The notes beneath the pieces are model-generated. The model had not been told where the DNA came from and did not search any database. It saw only the letters and a list, made by a program, of their open reading frames with translations. From positions 1 through 52,823 of the forward strand of contig CAVRZY010000263.1 of assembly GCA_963725415.1 (NCBI GenBank): a stretch of DNA of 52,823 nucleotides, read 5' to 3'. A program made the position numbers and the translations under genes. This document shows, piece after piece, positions 18,860 to 31,793 of this stretch; positions within the stretch are counted from its first letter, which is position 1; each line of letters begins with the position of its first letter. Source of the stretch: CAVRZY01 sp963725415. GTDB lineage: Bacteria > Acidobacteriota > Terriglobia > Bryobacterales > Bryobacteraceae.

Positions 18860-20870
18860 TCAGGCCTCCGGAGGTCTCGCCTGGCTTCGCTCCTGGGCCT
18901 TGCCCGCAGCCCAGCGCCGCCAGCCCGGTCGGAGGGACGTAGACAGGTGCGAAGCAACGTTCGCGGGCCGTCCTCGTAAGCATCGGCGCCAGCTTCAGCG
19001 CCTTCCGCTTGACATCGAGGTGCGCGAGAATTGCCCTGGCCGCTTCGTCGATATCGTTGGTGAACAGGAACCTTCCGCCGGTTTCCCGTTCGACTTCCTC
19101 CTCGAGGTACTTTCGGACCACGCGGCTTCCGGCGATGCGCGGCGGCGGCATGAAGGCGGTGAAGATTCCGGAGGCCACCGCGTACATGCCGATGGTGATG
19201 GCCTTCTCGCTCATGGCTTCCGGCGCGGCCGCGGCGATGGGCAACTCCGAGAGATCCGCGCCGATTCCGCCCTCGGCCACCAGCGCCACGCAGACCGAGA
19301 GGATGCGCGAATTGTCGACGCAGCTGCCGACGTGCAGAACCGGGGGGATGCCCACCGCCTCGCAGACTTCCCGGAGGCCCGGCCCGGCATGCTCCAGCGC
19401 CGCTTCGGGGCGAAGCAGCCCGGCTTTGGCCGAGGCGATGGCGCTGCATCCGGTCTGCACCACCAGCACGTCCTGCGCGAAGCAGGCTGCGGACCAGGGC
19501 CAGGTGGTGGCTGTCCTGGGCAAAGCGTGGAGTGTTGCAGCCGACGACGCCCACGATGCCGCGGATGCGGCCCGCCGCGACCGCGTCGATGAGCGGCCGA
19601 TAGCCTGAACGAAAGCGGCCGCCCATGTAGTACGGCAGATTCTCGTTGGTGAAACCGGCCACCAGGTCCATGCTGTGGCGCGGGATCCTGACCCGCGCGG
19701 GATCGCGGCGGGAGAACGCTTCCACGGCCCGCTGGACGATCTCCCGCGCGGCTGCGTTCGGGTTGTGCGGATCGAACGCAATGCGCTCCGCGCCTGGAAT
19801 GTGGGCCTTGGGCGAAGTGGTCACGATCTTGGTGTGCTGGCAGGCGGCCACCTGGGGCAGCGAGGGCATGACGCACTGCACGTCCACCACCATCAGATCC
19901 ACGGCGCCGGTAAGCAGCGCCAGTTCCTGGTGGAGATAGTTGCCGGCCACCGGCATTCCCTGCCGCATCAGGATCTCGTTGGCGGTGCAGCAAATGCCGG
20001 CGACGTTGATGCCTTCGGCGCCGGCCTGGCGCGCCAGCGCGAGCAGTTCCTCGTCGCGGCTGGCGGCCACGATCATCTCGCTTAAGAGCGGCTCGTGGCC
20101 ATGCACGAGAATGTTGACCTGTTCTTCTTCGAGCACGCCCAGGTTGGCTCTGCGAGCGGATGGCCTGGGGGCCGCCGAAGAGCACGTCCTGCACGTCGGT
20201 GGCGATCATCGAGCCGCCCCAGCCGTCGGCCAGCGCGGTGCGCATGGCCGCGCGCAGCAGGGCCACGCGGGTCGGCTTCCACGCCGTGGTGGGTGCGGTG
20301 CAGCAACTCGACGATCTCGCGGTCGATGCCGCGCGGCGTGATGCCCAGCTTGTCCCAGCGCGCGCGCTGCTCTTCGGGCGCGCGCAGCAGCGGGAACGAG
20401 CGGGCCTTCCTGCGCGCCGAACTGGGCGCCATCGCGCGGCCAGGTCGCCGGCGATCTGCGCAGCGATCGGCCGCGCCGCGACGCCCCATTCGGCCGCCAG
20501 CGCTTTCAGCTTCTCGGGGTTGAGACGCGTAGCCGGAAGAGGAGCCGTCGCCGCGCGCACGGAGAACCTCGACAACCTCGCGCCCGTGGTCGCTGTGCGC
20601 GGCCGCGCCCGCGGCAACCGCGCGGGCCAGGTTGCGGGCCACGATCAGGTGGGCATCGGCGCCGCAGGCTCCGACCTGGGCGCGTTCGCCGAAGGGATCG
20701 ATGCGGCACGGCCCCATGTAGCAGATGTCGCAGCACAGCCCCAGCTCGCCGAACCCGCAGAGGGGCTGCAGGTCGTCGTGCCGGTCCCAGACGGTCTTCG
20801 CGCCCAGGTCCCGCGCGCGGGCCAGCATCTCCTGCGCGGCAGGATCGGCAGAGCGGTTGTCGAAATTCAA
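18860..20870 (-). CDS. cooS: Ni-dependent carbon monoxide dehydrogenase (CooS/AcsA), frame broken
   Basis: The anaerobic CODH catalytic subunit, interconverting CO2 and CO at the Ni-Fe-S C-cluster and here partnering AcsB. The B/D-cluster region reads LCGFGELGLCC then CYMGPCRIDPFG. C-cluster ligand motifs are all present: NILVHGHEP (His), GICCTANE, VDVQCVMPSL, VGCNTP, QTGCSA and GSCVDNSR. The length of about 670 codons is normal. Four or more single-base breaks occur, the last near the C-terminus; removing one G there yields an ending in RPPEA and a TGA one base before cooF. The best start is TTG at 20870, with GGGAG five bases upstream. An ATG at 20927 would add residues with no family resemblance. 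Confidence 0.92.
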
Positions 20871-20970
20871 GGCTTCTCCCTTCAGCGGTGACGAGCTCGA
20901 ATCACAGAGGCGCAACGCATAAGACACGCTAGAGAATTCCCTGAGCGTGCCTCAGTACTTCGTGCCTTCG

Positions 20971-21749
20971 TCACTCAGTATCTCCATTGTCACTCTCAAC
21001 TGCCAGCGTTGCAGCAATCCGCAGCATCTCCCGGTAAAAGGGGCGCTCGCGGGAGACGGACGTCCCGCGCGCGCCTCGAGCTCCAGCTCCCGGTCGAACG
21101 GGAGGACGCCGAGCAGCGGCAGGCCTGCCAGGTGCGCGCGCACAAAAGCCAGGTCCGCGTCGCCGGAGATCTTGTTGGCGACGGCGTGAATCTGGCGTAT
21201 GCCCAGGTCGCCGGCGAGCGCGGCGACACGCGCCGCGGTCTCGCAGGCTGGCCCACCCCGGCTCGACCACCACCAGCATCTGGTCCACGCCCTCCGCGGT
21301 GCCGCGGCCCAGGTGCTCGACGCCCGCTTCCATATCCACCACGACGTGCTCGCGGTTCCTCAGCATCAGGTGGTTGAGCACCTCGCGCAGCAGGATGTTC
21401 TCGGGACAGGCGCAGCCGCGTCGGCCGCGCTCGATGGTTCCCATGACCAGCACGCGGATGCCGTCCACCACGACTCCGAACTCCTGCGGGATGTCGTCCA
21501 CGCGCGGGATTCATGCGCAGGAAGCCGCCCCAGCCGTCGCTGCCTCCGACTCGCTCCTCGATCAACGCCTTCAACTTGACCAGCGGCGTGATGTCCGGCC
21601 CGCGATAGCCGAGCGTCCCGGCCAGATTGGCGTCCGGGTCGGCATCCACCGCCACCACCTGGTGGCCCAGATCCCGCCAGCAACGGGCCAGAGAACGCGG
21701 CCACGGTGGTCTTGCCCACCCCGCCTTTTCCCGTTACGGCCACCTTCAT
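20971..21749 (-). CDS. cooC: CooC-type nickel-insertion ATPase, copy 2, frame broken
   Basis: A MinD/CooC-family P-loop ATPase that delivers nickel to the CODH C-cluster or the ACS A-cluster. The deviant Walker A is VTGKGGVGKTT at residues 5-15, followed by VVAVDADPDANLAGTLGY. The metal-binding CxC of the CooC dimer interface is present (RRGCACPENILLREVL). Switch and late motifs (HVVVDMEAGVEHLGRGT, LVVVEPGWASL) follow. Three or four one-base breaks occur, and the reading frame ends REMLRIAATLAVESDNGDTE. The ATG at 21749 has GGGAG upstream. It lies 100 bp before cooS. Confidence 0.85.
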
Positions 21750-21829
21750 GCGCGGATCTCCCAGGCGCGAAGCGCCGCCGATGGCGGGAGTGGCCGAGCT
21801 CAGCTCGAGCAAGCGAGCGGCCCGCGGAT

Positions 21830-22508
21830 TCAAAGCGAAGCGACCTGCGGATCGGTCGGGATGGCGAAGACCCGGTGGAACGGCGCCAGACCTGCCGGCG
21901 GCAATGGCGGTCATCTCGGCCGCCAGCGGCTCACCCTGGTCGAACTCGTTGAGCATCAGGTCGACCCTCGGGCGGCAGGTCGCCGTGAAGTTCTTGTACA
22001 GGGCCAGCGATCGCCGGATGGTTTCGGCCGCCATCCGCGAACGATTGGTGACGCAGACCAGCAGCGTCCGGGCGGCCGCTGGTGCGGCGCGAGAGGTGCT
22101 CCAGGCCCGCCTCGCAGTCCAGCAGAACGTGGCGGTAGGAGCGCGAGAGGCGGTCCAGATGGTCGCGAATCAGGTTGTTGACGAAGCAGTAGCAGCCCTT
22201 GCCTTCGGGGCGCCCCATGGTCAGCAGGTCGAAGCCCGGTATTCTCGACGATGGCCTCTTCGGCGCGGAGCGCCAGCCATTCGGCCGCTGACATGGAGGG
22301 CGGCCGGTCCGGGTTGTCGCGCATGCTCTCGCGCAGGTCGGCAAGCGTTTTGTCCACCGCGATTCCGAGCGCAGGGCCCAGGCAGCTCGAAGGATCGGCG
22401 TCGATGGCCAGCAGGGGAGTCTGTCCCGCTTCCATCAGGCGCCGCAAGAGCAGCGACGGTGATGGTGGTCTTGCCGACGCCGCCCTTTCCGATGACTGCG
22501 ATGATCAT
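21830..22508 (-). CDS. cooC: CooC-type nickel-insertion ATPase, copy 1, frame broken
   Basis: A second CooC paralogue. Walker A is VIGKGGVGKTT right after the start, followed by LLAIDADPSSCLGPALG. The CxC metal motif is GKGCYC, in a block that continues FVNNLIRDHLDRLSRSYRHVLLDCEAGLEHLSRRT. The later part reads VCVTNRSRMAAETIRRSLALYKNF and LMLNEFDQGEPLAAEMTAIAAG. Four or so breaks occur. The C-terminus is uncertain: the TGA at 21830 closes one frame, but family length would allow coding up to about 21755. The ATG overlaps the reconstructed mesB stop as ATGA, indicating translational coupling. Confidence 0.82.
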
Positions 22509-23573
22509 CGGAAGCCCTTCTCGTTCCCGGACCAGGGCGGACAGCTCGAGCAGGGCGTCCACGACGCGGTCCGCTCGCTCCACGCTCTCGGTGCCCAGAC
22601 CACAGGAAGGCGTGAGGAGCGCCTGCCGGTAGAGCAAGCCGCGGTCCATGCCCTTGGCAACAAGCTGTTCGACGCGCTCGTCCAGCGTGTTCAGCAAAGC
22701 GCGCGGGTTGAGGTCGTCGCGAGCGAGAGGCCGGGACGATGCCCCAGCTCAGGGTGCCGCCCTTTGCGAGAAACACGCTCAACTCGGCGGGGTAAAGCGG
22801 CAGCCCGTGGAAGAACTCGTAGGCGTCGAAGTTGAGGACATCGACATCCGTGCTCAGCACCAGAGACCAGTCGGTGTTGCCGCAACAATGCAGCCCGGCC
22901 AAGGCGCCTTCCTTGTGAATGGCCGCCACCGCGCTGCCGATGGCCGCGATCACGTCGTTTCTGCGGCACGTTGACGAAGGCGGAACCGAAGGAACAGAGG
23001 TAAGGCTCGTCGAGCACCACCAGCACGCCTCGGCGCAACCTGCCGGAGCTTGCGGGCGACCCAGCGGGCCTTCATGGCCATCCCCTGGGCGGCCACTTCA
23101 TAGAGTTCGGGGTTGTAGGCCAGCGAGCGCTTGTTCTCATCGGTAACGGTCATGGCGAAGCTGAAGGGCCCGGTCACCTGTCCTTTGACCCATTGGGGGA
23201 CCTGGGCGCTGAGGCGCGGGACCCGATCCAGGAACAGGTGCAGTCCCAGGGCGTAGTCTTCGGAAATCGCGAAGCGCTCTACGTCCTCATCGACCACCGC
23301 TTGGTAGAACTCCTCCAGTTGAGCGTAGAAGGCTTCATCGCAGCGGAAATAGATGCGTTGCTCCTGGCGGTCGACCACTGCGCCCGGCAAGCCCTCCGAG
23401 TACTGCACATACATGCTCTCGCGCCAGTCACGAGCGGGCATCTGCGGCCAGGCGGGCAGCTCGAGGAAACGACTGAAGATCCGGTCCAGCAAGCGCTGGG
23501 GGTCGGTGTGGGGAAAGCTCCCCACCAGCGTGGGCGCGGCGGCAAAGATGGGGCGCTGGATTGTGAGTTCCAT
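22505..23573 (-). CDS. mesB: Core methionine synthase (core-MetE/MesB type), frame broken
   Basis: A protein of about 356 residues covering only the C-terminal catalytic barrel of cobalamin-independent methionine synthase. The N-terminus has PTLVGSFPHTDPQ, and the zinc-site motifs are GLHCCGN (His and Cys) and LTPSCGLGTE (the distal Cys). It also contains FDAYEFFHGLPLYP. Short core-MetE proteins next to CODH/ACS genes are reported (Dehalococcoides type, MesB) to take the methyl group from methylated corrinoid iron-sulfur protein rather than methyl-folate. About four one-base breaks occur. With one surplus base removed from the run at 22515-22517, its TGA overlaps the cooC start as ATGA. It is the first gene of the cluster. 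Confidence 0.82.
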
Positions 23574-23641
23574 GGGTGGAGAGAATTGTAGAATATCACG
23601 CCGTCGCATGCGGGCGAGCTGAGCCCTGCGGCGATTCCTGT

Positions 23642-24571
23642 CTATCTTGGCGGGGGCGCGGTGGAGGAAGGCGTCGGGACACCGTCAATCGTATCAGGCT
23701 CCATCAACTCAACCCGGGTGCCGTCGGGATCGAACAGGTTGAGCAGACGTTTCTTGTTGGTTCCGACCTGGGCCTCGATGGGCCGCGTGTAGCTCTTGCG
23801 GGCGGGCCGGCTCTCCAGAGTGGCAATGGCTTTCTGCATGTCGGGCACGACCAAGCAGACATGGTTCCTCACCCCGCGTTGCGCAGCGTCCGGCTCTTTG
23901 CTGTAAAGCATGAACTCGATGTAGTCATCGCCGTCCGGTATTTTCATGTTCACCCAGCTCAGTTGCCGTCCCGAACCGCTGCCGCGCCAGGTTTCCTGGA
24001 ATCCGAGAATGTCGCGATAGAACTTCATGGCCGGTTCGAGCGGCCCAATCAGAACGCCGAAATGGGTCATGTGCGTCGAGATGCGCGTGTCGGGCATGAA
24101 CTTGCCGCGGTCGCGGGAGGTCCAGCTATCGGGTTCGTACTGGACGATCTCGACGGTGTGGCCGTCCGGGTCGAGGATGTTGAAGTTGTAGTTGCGGGTC
24201 TGGCCCTTGCCCACGGTCTGCGGAACCTTGACGCCGTTGGAGACCAGATAGTCGCACATGGCTTTGGCGTCATCAACGTAGAAGGAAACGTGGTTCAACA
24301 TGCCGTCGGCTTTGGGCGCCTCGGCAAACAGTTCCAGGTACTGGTTGTCGTTGATCTTGATGAAAACGATCCGGTCGGCGCCGTCCTTGCGCTTCAGGGC
24401 GAACGGCTCGTCGAAACCGAGAAAGTCCTTGTAAAAAGCGCGCGCCTTCGCCAGATCGCTGACGTAGATCGCCATGTGGGCGACGCCCAGAATGCGCGGA
24501 CGCTTCACTTCCTGGCCAAGACACAAGGTGGCCGCCAGAAAAAATAGTGCAGGTTTGCTCATGTGCATCAT
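23642..24571 (-). CDS. Secreted tandem VOC (glyoxalase-fold) protein
   Basis: A 309-residue protein with a short signal peptide (about residues 4-20, ending LCLGQ) and two vicinal-oxygen-chelate domains. The first (about 28-150) contains HMAIYVSDLAKARAFYKDFLGF and DPDGHTVEIVQYEP. The second (about 168-295) contains HFGVLIGPLEPAMKFYRDILGF and DPDGTRVELMEPD. His and Glu at the expected metal positions are kept in both. Exported VOC proteins are common in Acidobacteriota, and a particular reaction cannot be assigned. GGGAGAG lies about ten bases before the first of several close ATGs. It is next to mesB but reads as a separate, uninterrupted gene. Confidence 0.75.
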   Translation of the reverse strand: MMHMSKPALFFLAATLCLGQEVKRPRILGVAHMAIYVSDLAKARAFYKDFLGFDEPFALKRKDGADRIVFIKINDNQYLELFAEAPKADGMLNHVSFYVDDAKAMCDYLVSNGVKVPQTVGKGQTRNYNFNILDPDGHTVEIVQYEPDSWTSRDRGKFMPDTRISTHMTHFGVLIGPLEPAMKFYRDILGFQETWRGSGSGRQLSWVNMKIPDGDDYIEFMLYSKEPDAAQRGVRNHVCLVVPDMQKAIATLESRPARKSYTRPIEAQVGTNKKRLLNLFDPDGTRVELMEPDTIDGVPTPSSTAPPPR

Positions 24572-24617
24572 GTTATCGTCTCTCCCATCGGCGGTGGCGG
24601 CGCCGCCACCCTTCGGT

Positions 24618-25134
24618 CATGTGAGCCGGCCGCTGATGTAGGTGCCGTTCTTCACCAACCGTTCGATCTACGACACGCGCACCGGAGCTGTTGCGGCTGG
24701 GCAGCCAGTATCAGATCTATGATCCGGCGACGATCGCGCCGGCTCCGAACGGGCGCTTCAGCCGCCAGCCCTTCGCCGGCAACCTGATTCCAGCGGCCCG
24801 TTTCGATCCAATGGGTAAGAAGCTGATGGGATGTTTCCCGCTGCCGAGCGAGGTGGGCACCTCCGACGGGCGGAACAACTACTCCGACCCGCAAGCGCGC
24901 GTGATCGACTACAACAGCCAGATGGCACGCGTGGATCAGGCCTTCCGCGAACGGCAGCGGCTGTATGGGGCGCTGAGTTGGTCGTATCTGCTGGAGAGCT
25001 TGGGCGGCGCGCTCAACCATGCCATGTTCGCGGCGCCGAACGCCGTTCCGACCAACGCGCTGTTCGGGCAGGGTAACTCGATCGTAGCCACCGACCAGCG
25101 CCGCATCACCTTCGGCGGCAGGCTCTCCTGTTAG
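24618..25134 (+). pseudogene. Remnant of a TonB-dependent receptor
   Basis: A fragment whose translation (YDPATIAPAPNGRFSRQPFAGNLIPAARFDPMGKKLM, given in pieces here) matches the mid-barrel region typical of Oar-like receptors. It then jumps to a barrel end (TDQRRITFGGRLSC). Signal peptide, regulatory domain, plug and most of the barrel are missing. The last residue is Cys rather than the usual Phe. This looks like a degraded receptor with a large internal deletion, lying between two genes of the opposite strand. No start signal is credible. Confidence 0.7.
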
Positions 25135-25200
25135 GGACTGGGGAGGAGTGCGGCAACTCCGCCTGTCCCACGGTGGTCTAGCCCGCAGCGCCGGTCTTTG

Positions 25201-25858
25201 TTACAGTTCCTTGACCGCTATGTTGCGGAAGCGGTGGAAGCCGCCTGCCACCCAGCGCTTGCCGCCGTGTACCTGGAGGGCGATCATTCCCTCTTCGGGC
25301 GCCGTCGGCGGCGTGGTTGGCGCTGTCGGTCCAGTCGGTGATCTTCTCGCCGTTCAGCCAGACAGTGATGTGCGGCGTGGCTCCTTCGATGCGCGCGCGC
25401 AGAGAATTCCATTCCCCCTTTTTCCAGTACTTCTTCCAGTCCGGCATAGTGCGCGGCGCCAGGTCCTTGAGTCCCTCGCCGTAGATACCCCCGATGGCGC
25501 CGCCTTCCAGGTAGTCCAGCAGCACCTGGTAGGCCTCGCCGCGCTCGCTGGAGCGCAGGAACAGGCCGCTGTCGCAGCCGAAATCCGGATTCACCTCCAG
25601 GTAGATTTCGAAATCCCTGTACTTTTTGTCGGTCAGCAGGATGCCACCGTGGCCCGGTTTGTCCTGGGTCCCCGTGAGGACACCGTTCTCGGCCCGCCAG
25701 CCTTCGGTGGCCCCGTGATGGTTGATGCGGCTGATGTGCCACCCGGAAAGGTCCCTGCCGTTGAAAATCGGCGTGAACCCGGGCGGGATACCGCCGGTCT
25801 GCGCAATCAATGGCACGGCGCAAAGGAACGCCGTGAACAACAATAGTGCCTGTGGCAT
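25201..25858 (-). CDS. Secreted DUF1080 / 3-keto-disaccharide hydrolase-like protein, one frameshift
   Basis: A protein of about 218 residues with a signal peptide (about 1-20, LFTAFLCAVPLIAQ) and a concanavalin-like DUF1080 domain. Family motifs are FTPIFNGRDLSGWHI, YRDFEIYLEVNPDFGCDSGLFLRS, YQVLLDYLEGGAIGGIYGEGL and VWLNGEKITDW. One surplus base in the run at 25297-25299 breaks the frame. After correction the C-terminus reads GMIALQVHGG, KRWVAGGFHRFRNI and AVKEL, the expected end. Homologues act on 3-keto-glycosides or bind carbohydrate. The start has GGAGAG five bases upstream. Confidence 0.85.
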
Positions 25859-25954
25859 TTGGTCTCTCCTACAACCGGCCATTGTGACAGAAGATTGCCC
25901 TGGCAGTCTGGCGGGAGTACACTTCGAGTCTAGATTCCGAAGAGGACCAAGGCT

Positions 25955-28205
25955 GTGGTCGGCCAGTCGCTTGCACACTATCAGATCCTCGAAAAGCTCG
26001 GGGAGGGCGGCATGGGAGTGGTGTACAAGGCGCGCGACACGCGCCTGGACCGCTTCGTCGCCATCAAGGTGCTGCCGCCGGAGAAAGTGGCCGATCCCGA
26101 ACGCAAGCGGCGGTTTGTGCGGGAAGCCAAGAGCGCTTCGGCGCTGAACCATCCCAACATCATCACCATCCACGACATCGGCCAGGAAGGGAGCGTGGAC
26201 TTCATCGCCATGGAGTACGTGGCGGGCAAGACGCTGGCTGAGTTGATCGCGCCCAAGGGGCACCCGCGGGGACTGAAGGTCCATGAAACGCTGAAGTACG
26301 TGACCCAGATTGCGGATGCGCTGGCGGCGGCACACGCCAGCGGTATCGTTCACCGCGATCTGAAGCCGGGCAATGTGATGGTCACGGAAGGCGGTCTGGT
26401 AAAGGTGCTGGATTTCGGGCTGGCCAAGCTCACCGAAGCCAGCGCGGCGGGCGAAGAGGCGCCCACGCGCACCCTGGTGGCGCAGACGGCCGAGGGAATC
26501 GTGGTCGGGACCGCCGCGTATATGTCACCCGAACAGGTCGAGGGACGGCCGGTTGATGCGCGCTCGGACATCTTCTCCTTCGGCGCCGTGGCTTACGAGA
26601 TGCTGTCGGGCCGGAGGGCGTTTGCCGGAGAGTCGCACATTTCCATCCTGACGGCGGTCCTGCACAAGGAGCCGGCCCCGCTGGGCGCCAGTGCTCCGCC
26701 GGAAGTGGAGAAGATCGTCACGCGCTGCCTGCGCAAGAATCCCGAGGAGCGCTTTCAGCGCGCCCTGCGATGTGAAGCTGGCGTTGGAAGAAGCCGCGGG
26801 TGCGCTGGACCGGCCCGCAACGCTGCCCTCGATCGCGGTGCTCCCATTCGCCAACCTGAGCGCCGACAAGGAGAACGAATACTTCAGCGATGGGCTGACC
26901 GAGGAGATCATCAACGTGCTAACCAAGGTGCCGGGACTGCGGGTCACGGCCCGGACGTCAGCGTTTGCCCTGCGGGGAAAGGACCTGGACGTTCGCGAGA
27001 TCGGGGCCAGGCTCAACGTGGCGCATATCCTGGAAGGCAGCGTGCGCAAGGCGGGCAATCGCATCCGGGTGACCGCCCAATTGGTCAGCGCGGCGGATGG
27101 TTACCACCTCTGGTCGGAGCACTACGACCGCGAGATGACCAACGTATTCGCCATCCAGGACGAGATCTCGCAGGCCATCGTGGACAAGTTGCGCGTGCGC
27201 CTGGCCGAGAAAGGGCCGCTGGTCAAGCGCTACACAGACAACCTGGAAGCCTACAACCTGTATCTGCGGGGACGCCATTGGATGTTCAGGTGGACCGGCG
27301 AGGGTCTGCTGAAGGGCCGGGAGCTCTTTCAGCAGGCCATCGCGCTGGACCCGGGCTACGCGCTGGCCTACGCCGGGATGGCAGAGTCGTACTGGTTTCA
27401 CAGCTACCTGGGCTTTTCGTCCCCTAACCAGGCCCTCCCCAGGGCCAAGGCGGCAGTGCTCGAAGCTCTGAGGCTGGATGACACACTGGCAGAAGCCCAC
27501 AGCACACTGGGCATGGTGCTGGGGAACTGTGACTTCAAGTGGAGCGAGGCGGAGCGCGAATTCCGGCGTGCCCTGGAACTCAACCCGGCCTCCGCGATCG
27601 TTCACTCCCACTACGCGCTGTATTTTCTGCGTCCCAACGGCCGGCTGGAGGAGGCCGAGTCGGAGATGCGGCGGGCGCTGGAAGTGGATCCGCTCTCCCT
27701 GTCTTTCAACGCCCGACTGGGGTATCTGTTTCACGTCAGGCGGCAGTTCGATCTGGCGATCGCACAGCAGCAGCGCACCATCGAACTGGACCCGAACTAC
27801 TACCTGCCGCACTGGTTCCTCGGACTGACGTATGGATACACGGGATCGTTCGACCAGGCGATCGCCGCCGTGGAAAAGGCCAGTGAGCTTTCCGGACGCA
27901 GCATTCTGGCGCTGGCGCTGCTTGGGGCCAACTATGCTTTCGCAGGCCGGCACGCCGAAGCGCGGAAGCTGTTGGAGGAATTCAAAGAGCGAGCTGGTAT
28001 AACCTACGTGCCGTCGTTTGCCCTGGCGCTAATCCATCTTGGCCTGCAAGAACTGAACCAGGCCTTCGAGTACACCGAAAAGGGCGTGGAAGAGCGTGAT
28101 TTACTGGTTGTCTGTACGCTCAAGGGCGAGCCCCACTACGATGTCCTCCACGCGGACCCGCGCTTCCGGTCCCTGCTGCGGAAGATGAACCTGGAGGGCG
28201 GATAA
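25955..28205 (+). CDS. Ser/Thr protein kinase with TolB-like and TPR domains, one frameshift
   Basis: A fused regulator of about 750 residues. Residues 8-275 are a Hanks-type kinase: glycine loop GEGGMG (16-21), catalytic lysine in VAIKVL (38), HRDLKPGNV (about 133), DFGLAK, and the activation segment end GTAAYMSPEQ. After a one-base break near 26757-26765 it continues as an adenylate-cyclase/TolB-associated domain (SIAVLPFANLS, YFSDGLTEEIINVL, ARLNVAHILEGSVRK). TPR repeats then run to the end. This architecture is common in Acidobacteriota, often lacks a transmembrane helix, and is thought to act in signalling; targets are unknown. It uses a GTG start and stands alone. Confidence 0.88.
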
Positions 28206-28214
28206 CCCCTGGCC

Positions 28215-29078
28215 CTATGGCTTCAGGCCCAGGGCCTCGTTCAGCGAGCCCTGGCGATAGCCTTCCAGATCCAGCGTTACGTAGTGGAAGCCCAGCGGCT
28301 TGAAGATGGCGGTGAGTTTCTGGGCCATGTCGGCGGTGAGGGCTTTTGGCAGCTCCTGCGGGGCGATTTCGATGCGCACCAGATCGCCGTGGAGGCGGAC
28401 CCGGAACTGGCGGAAACCCAGCGCCTTGATGGCTTCCTCGCCGGCTTCCACCGTCTTGAGGTTCTGGATGGTGACGGGCGTGCCGTAAGGAATGCGCGAG
28501 GCGAGGCAAGCCGCAGCCGGCCGGTCCCAGGTCGGCAGCCCCGCCAGGCGCGACAGCTCGCGAATCTCCGCCTTGCGCAGGCCTGCTTCCACCAGCGGGG
28601 CTCTCACCTGGTGGAGCTTGGCCGCGTTCTGGCCCGGGCGGTAGTCGCCCAGGTCGTCCACGTTGACGCCATAGACGATGTGGGCGATGCCGCGGGCCCG
28701 GCCTACTTCCTCCAGGCAGGTGAAAAACTCGTCCTTGCAGTGAAAGCACCGGTCAGGATCGTTCTGAAGGAACTCGGGCTTGTCGAACTCGCGGGTCTGG
28801 AGGTACTCGTGTTGCAGGCCGAAGCGGCGCGCGAAATCTTCGGCGTCGCGCTTGTGCGATTCCGGCACGGAGGCCGAATCGGCGGTGATGGCCAGGGCGT
28901 TTTCCCCAAGCACGCGATGCGCCGCCCAGGCCAAGTAGGCCGAATCAACCCCTCCCGAGTAGGCCACGATCACGCGGCCCAGGTTCCGGAGGATCGAAAA
29001 CAGTTTCTGCTCTTTTTGCCGCAACTCCACCGGATCGAGCGACTCGACGGAATTTCCCAGAGCGACCGAGGACCCCAT
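28215..29078 (-). CDS. larE: ATP-dependent sacrificial sulfur transferase LarE
   Basis: A 287-residue PP-loop enzyme that donates its own cysteine sulfur to make the nickel-pincer nucleotide cofactor of lactate racemase-type enzymes. The PP-loop SGGVDS is at about 41-46. The conserved FHCKDEF motif is near 112, and the sacrificial cysteine sits in AAACLASRIPYG (about 191). It lies 18 bp downstream of gyrA in the same orientation. LarB, LarC and LarA are not in this window. LarE is often found apart from them, so cofactor synthesis cannot be judged here. The ATG at 29078 is chosen; a TTG two codons upstream is an alternative. Confidence 0.87.
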   Translation of the reverse strand: MGSSVALGNSVESLDPVELRQKEQKLFSILRNLGRVIVAYSGGVDSAYLAWAAHRVLGENALAITADSASVPESHKRDAEDFARRFGLQHEYLQTREFDKPEFLQNDPDRCFHCKDEFFTCLEEVGRARGIAHIVYGVNVDDLGDYRPGQNAAKLHQVRAPLVEAGLRKAEIRELSRLAGLPTWDRPAAACLASRIPYGTPVTIQNLKTVEAGEEAIKALGFRQFRVRLHGDLVRIEIAPQELPKALTADMAQKLTAIFKPLGFHYVTLDLEGYRQGSLNEALGLKP

Positions 29079-29096
29079 ATTCAAAGTATATCGTGG

Positions 29097-31663
<2,567 letters not shown>

Positions 31664-31793
31664 GATGACTCCTCAACACCGGCGCGGCATCTTCGCCTTC
31701 TGTTCGCCGAGCAGACTACGCCAAACAGGACCTCTTAATTTTACCATAACGCCTTGCCAGTGAGACAGTTGGATGCGAGTGCGCGCCGACACC

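Noticed and set aside
13920..23573. CODH/ACS genes as true pseudogenes or programmed frameshifting
   Set aside because: Cluster ligands and motifs are preserved in all frames, gyrA shows the same faults, and there are far too many sites without slippery heptamers for programmed shifts.
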